From: an uncultured Lachnospiraceae bacterium
GTDB lineage: Bacteria > Bacillota > Clostridia > Lachnospirales > Lachnospiraceae
Assembly (NCBI GenBank): GCA_947631955.1
Contig: CANRNJ010000011.1
Location: 44,091-108,090, forward strand
Reading direction: 5' to 3'
DNA: 64,000 nt
Of the stretch, positions 44,290 through 52,162 are shown piece after piece (the first letter of the stretch is position 1; every line of letters starts with the position of its first letter). The notes beneath the pieces are model-generated. The model made no database searches. It was not told the origin of the DNA and worked only from the letters and a program-made list of their open reading frames with translations. Both the position numbers and the translations under genes were made by a program.

Positions 44290-44344
44290 TTGACATTTTC
44301 TGTCAGGCCAAGTATACTACCTATGTTAGCTAATTAGCTAACAT
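44290..44344 (+). promoter_or_regulatory. Promoter with palindromic operator, copy 2
   Basis: TTGACA (44290-44295), 17 bp, TATACT (44313-44318), then a palindrome of 22 bp (44323-44344) whose core is TTAGCTAATTAGCTAA. Here the promoter points at the secreted-protein gene 220 bp downstream, since the xre gene present in copy 1 has been lost between 44400 and 44440. Confidence 0.65.
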
Positions 44345-44462
44345 AATAACAAGACAGCTTTTAAGAATACTATTTCTTTTCAAGATGTGAAAGGAACCTG
44401 CGCACTCTTCTTGTTTATACTTGTTCGCTGCAGCAGCGGAATATCTAATAGGGGTAATAATA

Positions 44463-44491
44463 TTGACAGAATGGGGTATAAATAGTAGAAT
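44463..44491 (+). promoter_or_regulatory. Promoter of the secreted beta-propeller-like gene
   Basis: TTGACA (44463-44468), 17 bp, TAGAAT (44486-44491), 74 bp before the start at 44565. Confidence 0.6.
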
Positions 44492-44564
44492 AAAAAAGAA
44501 TTTATCAAACAGCAGAAGAAAGATGGATTTTGACAGAACAAATCAGTACACGGAGGAAAAAAGA

Positions 44565-45611
44565 ATGAGAAGATTGAAAAAACGCGGATTGAGAAAAATG
44601 CTGCGGCGCGTGTGTATTGCGGTCCTGATGGCCAGTATCCTGTCATGGACTGGGACGGGCAGTATAGTTTATGCGGCTCCGGAATATAGCAGCGACATTC
44701 TCGGAGATAGCGCACTCTACTTGAAAAACGGAAATATGATTGCCGCAGATGACAGTGGGAATCTGTATTACTATGACGGGAAAGGAATTTATTGTGAGAA
44801 TACCAAAAAGCGTATTGTCAAGGGAGTAACGCCGACCTGCATCAGTATTGTCAATGATTATATTTATTATGTAGATGCCAATGATGACTGTGTATATCAG
44901 GTAAAAACGAGCGGCGGCAAAAAGGAAAAAATTTTTGAACCCGGCGATTATCCCATTCAATCCTTTTATCTTTCAAAGCAATCCTGCTTTCTTTATTCAA
45001 GCAATGGGCGTAAGGGCCTAATGGAACGTTTTGACATTTCGACAGGAGAGCTGACTGCGAGCGTGGAAGTGGGAGCAGAAAAAGAGCAGATAGCTTTTGC
45101 AGACAATGTTCTTTTTTATGTATATGGAAGAAGAATATATTATCTGCCAATGGAAGGCGATTGGTCTTCGCCGAGTGTTCTCATCAAATGGGAAGTAGGA
45201 TCAAGCGTGCATGAAATATGTTCGGATGGCAGCGCACTTTATGTATTGATGGATTATTATGGCGACCAGAGCGTATATGTGTGGGATCTGGATCAAGACG
45301 ATTTTGCGAATATATGGAGTTTGGGCGAGTACGGATCATGCTATGATCTGATAGCCTGTGACGGAAACTGTTACTGTATCCGCGGAGTACCGGGATCCGG
45401 TACCCCTGCATATGAGATTTTGAAACTCACATCGGAGGGAGCAGAGTCCATATGCCAGTCAAGCGATATGGGAATGAATACGGGGTTATGTATCGTGGGA
45501 AATAAATATATTTCAGCATATTGTTATAGCGAGGGAACGAAAAAGGCCAGACTTTATTATATGGGGTTAAGCGGCCAAAATTTAAAAACGAAGGATTTTT
45601 CAGTGAAATGA
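44565..45611 (+). CDS. Secreted protein with repeated beta-propeller-like blades (DUF5050-like)
   Basis: 348 residues. A basic N-terminus and hydrophobic core (VCIAVLMASILSWTGTGSIV) followed by YAAP form a signal peptide. The mature part is made of repeated beta-strand units such as MIAADDSGNLYYYDGKGIYC, NDYIYYVDANDDCVYQVKTS and ADNVLFYVYGRRIYYLPMEG, which fits a six- or seven-bladed propeller of the DUF5050 type. GGAGG precedes ATG 44565. Ligand and role are unknown. Its composition is typical of the host, so the duplication upstream simply abuts it. Confidence 0.7.
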   Translation: MRRLKKRGLRKMLRRVCIAVLMASILSWTGTGSIVYAAPEYSSDILGDSALYLKNGNMIAADDSGNLYYYDGKGIYCENTKKRIVKGVTPTCISIVNDYIYYVDANDDCVYQVKTSGGKKEKIFEPGDYPIQSFYLSKQSCFLYSSNGRKGLMERFDISTGELTASVEVGAEKEQIAFADNVLFYVYGRRIYYLPMEGDWSSPSVLIKWEVGSSVHEICSDGSALYVLMDYYGDQSVYVWDLDQDDFANIWSLGEYGSCYDLIACDGNCYCIRGVPGSGTPAYEILKLTSEGAESICQSSDMGMNTGLCIVGNKYISAYCYSEGTKKARLYYMGLSGQNLKTKDFSVK

Positions 45612-45669
45612 TTGTTACAGTGAGAGTTTAAGACAAAAAACTATGTGTAAACGAGCAGGAGGATAAACA

Positions 45670-46173
45670 ATGTTTTGCAATTACTGCGGAAAAGAGATTG
45701 AAGATAATTCTAAGTTCTGCCCCGGATGCGGGGCGGCGCTGCAGGGAGCAGCACCACCACAGCAGCCTGACGGAATTACAGGGTCAGTAAATCTTGTAAA
45801 TGTGGGAAACGGACTGTCGGCGCAGAATGTTGCCGCAGCGCCACAGGGATTCAAACAAATCATGTTGGTAAATACCGATTATATCTCAGGCAGGGAAATT
45901 CAGATGCTCGGTTTGGTAAAGGGCAGTACGATTCAATGTAAAAACATTGGAAAGGATATTTCGCAGACTTTTAAAAACATAGTCGGAGGCGAAATGACGG
46001 CATATACGGAAATGATGAATGAAGCCAGAGATATTGCGACACAGCGGATGATAGGAGAGGCTGAAAAAATGCGTGCAGATGCCGTTTTAAGTGTCCGTTA
46101 TGCCACTTCCGCAATCGTTGCGGGGGCAGCGGAAGTCATTGCATATGGCACGGCGGTAAAATTCACTGATTAA
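45670..46173 (+). CDS. Zinc-ribbon plus YbjQ-like (heavy-metal-binding) protein
   Basis: 167 residues. An N-terminal zinc ribbon MFCNYCGKEIEDNSKFCPGC (two CxxC pairs) is joined by a linker to a YbjQ domain: VNTDYISGREIQMLGLVKGS, GGEMTAYTEMMNEARDIATQ and ADAVLSVRYATSAIV. YbjQ proteins form beta-sheet rings of unknown function. AGGAGG precedes ATG. The next gene has a related zinc ribbon and lies 36 bp downstream. Confidence 0.88.
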   Translation: MFCNYCGKEIEDNSKFCPGCGAALQGAAPPQQPDGITGSVNLVNVGNGLSAQNVAAAPQGFKQIMLVNTDYISGREIQMLGLVKGSTIQCKNIGKDISQTFKNIVGGEMTAYTEMMNEARDIATQRMIGEAEKMRADAVLSVRYATSAIVAGAAEVIAYGTAVKFTD

Positions 46174-46209
46174 AAATAAAATCATATACCAAACAAAGGA
46201 GGAAACATT

Positions 46210-46614
46210 ATGTTTTGCAGCAGCTGCGGAAAGCAAATTCCGGATGGTTCCGGATTCTGCCCTGAATGTGGGGCGACACAGAGGGGAGCGGCGGCACAGC
46301 CGTCTTCCTATACAACAAACACAGGAAACTTTGCGAAAATGGATAGCGAATGGTCGGCAGAAAACTCCGGCGCAGCGTCACAGGGTAAACTGCATCCGAT
46401 GAGTATCGTCGGTATTATTCTGGCCGGTATTTCGCTTTTCATTAATCCTGTATTTATCTTATCCACAGTGTCAGTGCTTCTGAGTGGCGCGGGAGCGAAT
46501 AAGACACCTGACAATAAGGCGGCAAAGATAATTTCTTGGGTGTCAAAGATCTGCTTTGTAATATCCATTTTGTGCAGGATATATATAAATCAGCAATTAT
46601 CTTCTATGTATTAG
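46210..46614 (+). CDS. Zinc-ribbon membrane protein (DUF4190-like)
   Basis: 134 residues. It starts with a zinc ribbon (FCSSCGKQIPDGSGFCPECG) and has two hydrophobic segments in its second half (MSIVGIILAGISLFINPVFI and ISWVSKICFVISILCRIYI), as in small DUF4190-like membrane proteins. AAAGGAGG precedes ATG 46210. It is probably cotranscribed with the YbjQ gene. Function unknown. Confidence 0.75.
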   Translation: MFCSSCGKQIPDGSGFCPECGATQRGAAAQPSSYTTNTGNFAKMDSEWSAENSGAASQGKLHPMSIVGIILAGISLFINPVFILSTVSVLLSGAGANKTPDNKAAKIISWVSKICFVISILCRIYINQQLSSMY

Positions 46615-46619
46615 ATCCG

Positions 46620-46648
46620 TTGACCTCCTGTTTTTCTCGTGCTATACT
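46620..46648 (+). promoter_or_regulatory. Promoter of the xre-immA pair
   Basis: TTGACC (46620-46625), 17 bp, extended -10 TGC-TATACT (46640-46648). Palindromic sequence around GTTAGCCGGTAAGC follows and may be the operator. Confidence 0.7.
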
Positions 46649-46717
46649 GGCGTTAGCCGGTAAGCGAACGAGCGCGGCGCGGCCGCTGTACAGTAGAAAC
46701 AGGAGGGAATAAGCGGT

Positions 46718-47089
46718 ATGGAATATGCAAACTTCGGAGAGTTCATCAGTACAAAAAGAATAGAAAAGAAGATCACTTTAAGGGAAATGGCGGACAGGCT
46801 GGGCATATCGGCTCCTTTTCTGACAGATGTGGAAAAGGACAGGCGCAATCCTTTTGACATGGAGAAACTGACGCAGCTTGCGGACATTCTACAGTTGTCC
46901 AAGGAAGAAAACGACCAGATGCTGAACCTTGCCGGTAAAAAAAGAAACGCTGTAGCGCCTGATCTGCCCGGATATATCATGAATCGGGACTATGTGAGCG
47001 CCGCGCTGCGGGCAGCAAGGGATCTGGACGCGGGAGAAGAAGAGTGGAACCGGTTTGTCGAAGAACTGAAAAACCGGAAGAAAGGATAA
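46718..47089 (+). CDS. XRE-family HTH protein paired with ImmA-type peptidase
   Basis: 123 residues. A helix-turn-helix lies at residues about 15-70 (KKITLREMADRLGISAPFLT, DVEKDRRNPFDMEKLTQLAD). AGGAGGG precedes ATG 46718. The ImmA/IrrE gene starts 9 bp after its stop. In such pairs the XRE protein represses until the metallopeptidase cleaves it, or the two form a toxin-antitoxin unit; which applies here cannot be told. Confidence 0.85.
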   Translation: MEYANFGEFISTKRIEKKITLREMADRLGISAPFLTDVEKDRRNPFDMEKLTQLADILQLSKEENDQMLNLAGKKRNAVAPDLPGYIMNRDYVSAALRAARDLDAGEEEWNRFVEELKNRKKG

Positions 47090-47098
47090 AACCGGCGT

Positions 47099-47830
47099 AT
47101 GTACGAACCCGAAATCAAGCTGAGCAGAAGCGGTGTCCCGGTGCTGAGCAGAAAAGAGATCGAACAGATCGGGGAGATGCTAGTGCGCGAGTTTGCTCCC
47201 CGGATATTGGAAACACCGCAGGCGCTTAATGTTGATCTCTTTGCACAGGATTATCTCGGACTGGAACAGGATTTTCAATATCTGTCCCATTGTGGTCTGT
47301 ATCTGGGAATGACGGTATTTAACGATACGGACAGTATTCCCGTGTATGATCCGGAAAATGGCTGCGCGAAATATATCAGCGCCAGAGCAAAGACTGTAAT
47401 CATTGACTGTCTGCTTCTGGAAAAAAATCAGGAAAACAGATACCGGTTCACGATGGCTCATGAAGCGTCGCACGCGTTTCTGCACAAAGACTATTTCACG
47501 GAAAGACCGCCCATTCTGCCGGGGATGCGGGTCAGAAGGCTGAAGATCCTGAAAGACACTTCGCTTCCTCTGGTACGGTGCCGCATGGACAGCGTGGCAG
47601 CCGTGCCGCCCAAGCAGCCGGATGGCTGGGATGATCTGGACTGGATGGAATGGCAGGCGAATACCCTGGCGGCGGTGCTGCTGATGCCTGCGCAGGCGGT
47701 GCGGATTGCCGCAGAAAGCGCCGAAAAGGAAATGTCCGGTGATTATGACCGGCTGGCTGCGTATATAGCGTCTGTTTTCCATGTATCATCCGAAGCGGCA
47801 GGCTACAGGCTGAAGCAGCTTGGCATGTGA
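47099..47830 (+). CDS. ImmA/IrrE-family metallopeptidase
   Basis: 243 residues with the zinc motif HEASH (FTMAHEASHAFLH, near residue 120) and a later WMEWQANTLAAVLLMP that supplies the third ligand region, both diagnostic of ImmA/IrrE (DUF955). The upstream XRE protein is its probable substrate or partner. In ICEBs1 and in Deinococcus, relatives cut XRE repressors to induce element transfer or stress genes. The start has only a weak ribosome site and probably relies on coupling. Confidence 0.9.
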   Translation: MYEPEIKLSRSGVPVLSRKEIEQIGEMLVREFAPRILETPQALNVDLFAQDYLGLEQDFQYLSHCGLYLGMTVFNDTDSIPVYDPENGCAKYISARAKTVIIDCLLLEKNQENRYRFTMAHEASHAFLHKDYFTERPPILPGMRVRRLKILKDTSLPLVRCRMDSVAAVPPKQPDGWDDLDWMEWQANTLAAVLLMPAQAVRIAAESAEKEMSGDYDRLAAYIASVFHVSSEAAGYRLKQLGM

Positions 47831-47870
47831 AAATATGCGGATGGAGGGACTTATGATGGAGGGACTTATT

Positions 47871-48848
47871 ATGAAGAAATCAACAGCAAGATTTATTACA
47901 GCTTTAACAGCCGTCGTTCTCAGCTTTCAGTTCACGCTGTCTGTCAACGCGGCTCCCGCGGTGTCCGATAAATTAACGGACATCGCCGATGCGTGTTCTA
48001 CTCAGGCGACCTGCGAAACTGACAAGAATGAATGTGTTATCGAGTTCTCTGATGAAGAGAACCCCTATGACGTTTATTACGATTACGGCGAAGAGTATGA
48101 GAAATATATCGACGCCTGCGACTGGGACCTGGTATTCGACGCTGATTATTACGCCGAGACTTTCCCGATGCTTGCCCTGCAGTACCACAACGACGCTGAC
48201 CAGCTCCTGAAGCATTTCCAGACCGTCGGCGTGCACGAGGGCCGTCAGGGTTCCAAGGACTTTAATGTGGGCGCATATCTCCAGAACTGCGATGCGAAAG
48301 TCTACAGGGCGTTCAAGACGAATTACGCGGCATATTATATCTACTATATGCTGAACTATGATTCCGAGAAGAACGTGAACACCAGGACTGCCGACAACGG
48401 GAAGACCGTTTACCAGCAGTACACGGCTGTTCTGACCTGGCTCCAACAGAAAGAATTGGACAGAATCAACGGTTATCGTGAAGACGAAGGCGCTGATCCG
48501 GTCGTTTTCGATTCTGAGCTGGCTGCTTATGCTAACTACCGTACCTACAACAATGCGGTTGAAGGCTATGAAGCTCACGACTGGCTTGAAGAAAATACAG
48601 CTCTTGCCAGCAGTTATTTCACAGACGCATTCGGCGTTTGGAATCACGCTGGTGAAAATACCGTAACAGGTACAACTCGTAATATAAAATGCCCTGATTA
48701 TAGACAGAGTAAAGAACATTATGAAGGTATGATAAGTCCTGTTTATAATTATGTCGGCATTTCCAACCGTAACTGGAGCGAAGAAACAAATATCAACTCT
48801 CAGTTTGATGTCTATATTGACACTCTTACTGACGCGCTTAACAATTAA
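47871..48848 (+). CDS. Secreted CAP-domain (SCP-like) protein
   Basis: 325 residues. A signal peptide (MKKSTARFITALTAVVLSFQ, cleavage likely after VNAA) precedes an acidic region rich in Tyr and Asp, then a CAP domain from about residue 210 (LDRINGYREDEGADPVVFDS, ELAAYANYRT). The segment ALQYHNDADQLLKHFQTVGV resembles bacterial repeats often found before CAP domains. ATG 47871 has GGAGGG and is preferred; just upstream the 13 bp ATGGAGGGACTTA is repeated twice in tandem. CAP proteins are extracellular with varied, mostly unknown roles. Confidence 0.8.
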   Translation: MKKSTARFITALTAVVLSFQFTLSVNAAPAVSDKLTDIADACSTQATCETDKNECVIEFSDEENPYDVYYDYGEEYEKYIDACDWDLVFDADYYAETFPMLALQYHNDADQLLKHFQTVGVHEGRQGSKDFNVGAYLQNCDAKVYRAFKTNYAAYYIYYMLNYDSEKNVNTRTADNGKTVYQQYTAVLTWLQQKELDRINGYREDEGADPVVFDSELAAYANYRTYNNAVEGYEAHDWLEENTALASSYFTDAFGVWNHAGENTVTGTTRNIKCPDYRQSKEHYEGMISPVYNYVGISNRNWSEETNINSQFDVYIDTLTDALNN

Positions 48849-48952
48849 AAGCAGTCAGGCATAAGAAAAACGCTCTTTGGAGAAGAGGATGAGATAAAAG
48901 CAAAGAAAAGCAAGGCGTCTTGTACTGCATGGAAAAACGTGGTAAAATGACT

Positions 48953-48989
48953 ATACCTTATCCGATAGGCGGTAAGGGCGGTATTTTTT
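48953..48989 (+). terminator. Terminator after the CAP-protein gene
   Basis: ATACC pairs with GGTAT, with an inner CCG/CGG stem and a small bulge, followed by TTTTT. The stem is imperfect but the T-run is good. Confidence 0.5.
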
Positions 48990-49073
48990 CATCATTTGAG
49001 ATGAATCTGCTTTCTGATTTTATTTACGATGAATCAGAACTTTATGCAAACAGGACAATCATGTTCATGTACC

Positions 49074-49115
49074 TGCCTGCCAGTTTAGGGAAATTGTCCC
49101 CCGTGCTGGCAGGCA
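49074..49115 (+). other. Hairpin immediately upstream of the reverse-transcriptase gene
   Basis: A perfect 10-bp stem (49074-49083 with 49106-49115) with an inner GGG/CCC stem. It ends 30 bases before the start codon. It could be part of an RT-associated non-coding RNA or a translational control structure. Nothing else is assignable from 48990 to 49145. Confidence 0.5.
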
Positions 49116-49145
49116 TGATGCATCTATAGGGGGATCTTAGGAAGA

Positions 49146-50558
49146 ATGGAAAGGCAGAAAAGATATAACCGGTGCAGTAAGGACTGCGCTTGTGCCGAAT
49201 GTGAGCAGAACGATCTGTGCGGCGCATGGGTGTCTTTTGTGGACAAGCACGGCACGCAGAAAGGCTATGCGCATTTTGACAGGCGGGTATCCCTGGAAAT
49301 GGATTCCGTCCGGGATTATGTCATGGACAGGGAAAAGGTGGCTGCACACGGTTTCTATCCGTTTATACACTTTGAAAAGAAAAATTCGCGCTACGGCAGG
49401 AAAGGCCCGAAAAAACCAAGGGAACTGTATTACTGTTCCCACATGGACCGCTGCATTTACCAGAGATATGCGTTTCTGCTGAACTATTTATACAACATCA
49501 GGGCAAAGGAGGAAGGGATCGACCGGGTGGCGACTGCCTACCGGAACAATCTGGGAAAGAACAACATCGACTTTGCAAAAGAGGTGTTCGACGCCATCCG
49601 GGGGATGGGGAAATGCCTCGTGGTCGTGGGGGATTTCACGGACTTCTTTAACAGGCTGGAACACCGCTACCTGAAAGAGCGGCTGTGCGGGCTCCTTGGC
49701 GTGGAGCGTCTGCCGGAGGATTATTTTGCCGTATTCAGGAACATTACCCGCTTCGCAGGCTGGGACTGGAAAGACATTGTGGAAGCGGCGGGAGAATCCA
49801 TAAACGAGAAGGGCATCAAAAAGAAGCTCAACCGGAAGCAGACGGTCCTCACAAGGCAGCAGTTTCTGGACAACAGGAAATATATCCGGAAGAACATATC
49901 GGGAATCGGCATCCCGCAGGGATCGCCGATCAGCGCCGTGCTGGCGAACATATACATGATGCAGTTCGACCGGACGCTTCAGGAGTATGTGTCAGGACAG
50001 GGCGGGATCTACAGGCGCTATTCTGATGATTTCCTGATCGCGGTCCCCGTCTGCGGGGAGAAAGAGGCCGGGGAACATATCGGGCATATCTTTTCCTGTA
50101 TCCATGAGATGGACGGACTGATTGAACTTCAGGAGGAAAAGACTTCCCTGTATCTGTTTGAACAGGGGCGGATACGTTCGTACCCGTCGAAAGATCCGGC
50201 CTTTATTGATTATCTTGGATTCTGGTTTGACGGCAAGGACATACGGATACGGCCCCGCTCCATTACAAAGTATTATTACAGGATGCGCAGGAAAGCGCGG
50301 ACGGTCGGGCAGAGTAGGGGAATGACGCTGCGCGGGAAACATATCTCGTCCAGGAACCTGTACCAGATCTATTCCCATAATGATAAGAAGCGGACGTTTA
50401 TCGACTATGCGAAAAAGGCAAGACATGTGATGAATCTGCACGATCCGGAAACGGATGCGGTGATAAAAAGGCACAAGCAGAAGATCGCGCAGGCGGTGAA
50501 AGCCGGGATAGCGCCTGAAAAACATTTGGTGAAAGAGGTGGATGGAGATGGCAGATAA
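49146..50558 (+). CDS. Reverse transcriptase, unclassified (possible defence-associated RT)
   Basis: 470 residues. RT motifs are clear: VVVGDFTDFFNRLEHRYL (motif A), GIPQGSPISAVLANIYM (residues about 255-271) and the catalytic YSDDF (292-296). There is no maturase or HNH domain of a group II intron. The N-terminus has a Cys cluster (Cys10, 14, 16, 19, 25), probably zinc-binding. Retron RTs have a different motif (usually YADD with VTG later), and no DGR template/variable repeat pair was found. This leaves the UG/Abi-like group, several of which are phage-defence genes that copy an adjacent RNA. AGGAAG precedes ATG. A 14-codon frame overlaps its stop (50549-50593) and may be the stump of a lost partner gene. 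Confidence 0.8.
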   Translation: MERQKRYNRCSKDCACAECEQNDLCGAWVSFVDKHGTQKGYAHFDRRVSLEMDSVRDYVMDREKVAAHGFYPFIHFEKKNSRYGRKGPKKPRELYYCSHMDRCIYQRYAFLLNYLYNIRAKEEGIDRVATAYRNNLGKNNIDFAKEVFDAIRGMGKCLVVVGDFTDFFNRLEHRYLKERLCGLLGVERLPEDYFAVFRNITRFAGWDWKDIVEAAGESINEKGIKKKLNRKQTVLTRQQFLDNRKYIRKNISGIGIPQGSPISAVLANIYMMQFDRTLQEYVSGQGGIYRRYSDDFLIAVPVCGEKEAGEHIGHIFSCIHEMDGLIELQEEKTSLYLFEQGRIRSYPSKDPAFIDYLGFWFDGKDIRIRPRSITKYYYRMRRKARTVGQSRGMTLRGKHISSRNLYQIYSHNDKKRTFIDYAKKARHVMNLHDPETDAVIKRHKQKIAQAVKAGIAPEKHLVKEVDGDGR

Positions 50559-50700
50559 GATAAGACATTTTGAACGCAATCCGAAAATATAAAACCAATT
50601 CCTCTCCCAACCAATGGTTGAGTTTGATAATTCTACTTACAGTTCGTGTACAGAAACAGATAAAGCTTGTAAATTGCAGCATGAAGGGAGGCATATTGTA

Positions 50701-51519
50701 ATGAATCAAATTGATACAGGAAGGTTTATTGCCTGCTGCAGAAAAGAAAAAGGATTGACGCAGGCTCAATTAGCGGAAAAGCTCAACATTACCGACAGAG
50801 CTGTTTCTAAATGGGAAACGGGAAAATGTATGCCCGATTCATCTATTATGTTGGAACTTTGCAATATTTTAGATGTTACTGTCAACGAACTATTAACCGG
50901 GGAGAGGATAGAAATGAATCATTATGAAGAAAAAGTAAATGAAAACCTCATTGAATTAAAGAGAAAAGATGAAAATAATATGAACAAGAACGCCATCATA
51001 GCAACAATATACACGATCGCTATGGTGATTGGTATTATGGTATGTTGTATATGCGATATTGCTGTTTCGGGGACCCTGACCTGGTCACTTATTGTGCTCA
51101 GCTCTGTCTTGGTTACATGGCTAGCATCTTTTCCGGTTATATTGCTGGGGAAAAAGGGTGTGCTGACGGCAATGATTGCTGTGAGTATTCTCATTGTACC
51201 ATTTATGTATATATTAAGTATTTTGATAAAAGTCAAAGAAGTATTTCATATTGGTGCGGTTATGTCGATTATTTCACTTGTATTTTTGTGGATGATTTAT
51301 ATTATGTTTCATCGGCTTAAAGAACGAAAACTATTGGCGGCAGGAATTACATTCTTGTTTGCGATCCCCTTTACATTTCTGATAAACAGTACATTGTCAA
51401 AAATGATTGGAGAGCCTGTAATTGATATTTGGGATATATTATCTGTATTTATTCTGTTTATTATAGCAGCTGCATTTATCATTGGAGATTATGCAAGGAA
51501 AAAAGGTTATATAAGATAA
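50701..51519 (+). CDS. XRE-family HTH protein with C-terminal membrane domain
   Basis: 272 residues. The N-terminal helix-turn-helix (GLTQAQLAEKLNITDRAVSK, WETGKCMPDSSIMLELCNIL) is followed after a charged linker by about six transmembrane segments (IATIYTIAMVIGIMVCCICD to DILSVFILFIIAAAFIIGDY). Such HTH-membrane proteins are frequent in Clostridia; they may sense envelope or peptide signals and hold the regulator at the membrane. GGGAGG supports ATG 50701. It shows no link to the RT gene beyond position. Confidence 0.85.
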   Translation: MNQIDTGRFIACCRKEKGLTQAQLAEKLNITDRAVSKWETGKCMPDSSIMLELCNILDVTVNELLTGERIEMNHYEEKVNENLIELKRKDENNMNKNAIIATIYTIAMVIGIMVCCICDIAVSGTLTWSLIVLSSVLVTWLASFPVILLGKKGVLTAMIAVSILIVPFMYILSILIKVKEVFHIGAVMSIISLVFLWMIYIMFHRLKERKLLAAGITFLFAIPFTFLINSTLSKMIGEPVIDIWDILSVFILFIIAAAFIIGDYARKKGYIR

Positions 51520-51578
51520 GATTACGATTTTTAGAATAAAAATAGCCTGTTTTTCATAAAGTTAGTTTCATGCGATTA

Positions 51579-51607
51579 TTGCATTATGCCCGAAGCAATG
51601 ATAAGAT
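51579..51607 (+). promoter_or_regulatory. Relic promoter of a third Rpn-type copy
   Basis: TTGCAT (51579-51584), 17 bp, TAAGAT (51602-51607), homologous to the promoters before the two intact Rpn genes. Confidence 0.55.
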
Positions 51608-51634
51608 AAAAGTACAGATATGGGGAGAAAGCAG

Positions 51635-51956
51635 CGGGCAGGATGGAACAGGCCAAAGAAACAGCGTACGAGAGTCCGTTATGAATGAAATATTCTGCAA
51701 TCTTTTAGAAAAGGATCTGGTTATAGAGATCAATACGTCTTCCCTGCGAAAAGGGCATGAGCAGACCATGCCCGGAAGAGAATTACTGGAAATATATAGA
51801 TCCAACGGTGGAAAATATGCCACGATAGGTTCCGACGCCCATGCTGCGGAAGATGTTGGCGCAGATTATGCGACGGCAAAAGAGCTGTTGAAAGAAGCCG
51901 GGCTGCAGGAAGTGATTTACAGGCGGAGAATGAAAATCAACGAAATACAGAAGTAA
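51635..51956 (+). pseudogene. Mosaic pseudogene: Rpn C-terminal scrap joined to a PHP/histidinol-phosphatase tail
   Basis: 51635-51671 matches the part of the Rpn gene that codes GKMEQAKETAYE (compare 41602-41638), but in another frame. From 51681 the sequence codes MNEIFCNLLEKDLVIEINTS, SLRKGHEQTMPGRELLEIYR and YATIGSDAHAAEDVGADY, the C-terminal third of a PHP-domain phosphatase of the HisJ type, with the last metal-site motif GSDAH but without the N-terminal catalytic part. A deletion appears to have joined the two. The protein, if made, should be inactive. Confidence 0.65.
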
Positions 51957-51961
51957 AATAG

Positions 51962-52162
51962 ATGTATTCAATCCAAATTCCAAGTGCGGATATAATAAAG
52001 AGGGCACATATTATTTTTCAAATGGAAAGTCAGTTGAATTATAAGTTTAGACGAAATAACTGTAAATTTTACATCATTGAAGATATCATCTTGGCGAAAA
52101 CGCTTGACATAGATGCGGTGCTAGGTAAAATAGTGGTAAGAGGATGGGAGGTGGCAGAGTGA
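51962..52162 (+). CDS. Small unknown protein coupled to the next gene
   Basis: 66 residues (MYSIQIPSADIIKRAHIIFQ at the N-terminus, ending DIDAVLGKIVVRGWEVAE). No family recognised. The evidence that it is real is the end: its TGA overlaps the GTG start of the next gene as GTGA, a standard coupled junction. No clear ribosome site stands before ATG 51962, so the true start could differ. Confidence 0.4.
   Translation: MYSIQIPSADIIKRAHIIFQMESQLNYKFRRNNCKFYIIEDIILAKTLDIDAVLGKIVVRGWEVAE

Noticed and set aside
48920..49129. 69-codon frame before the RT gene, and a TTGTAC-17-TAAAAT promoter over it
   Set aside because: The frame has no ribosome site and spans a terminator and a hairpin; the promoter would start RNA at the terminator itself.
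49146..50558. Diversity-generating retroelement or retron assignment of the RT
   Set aside because: No template/variable repeat pair or Avd gene was seen, and no msr/msd-type inverted repeats; the motifs do not match retron RTs.
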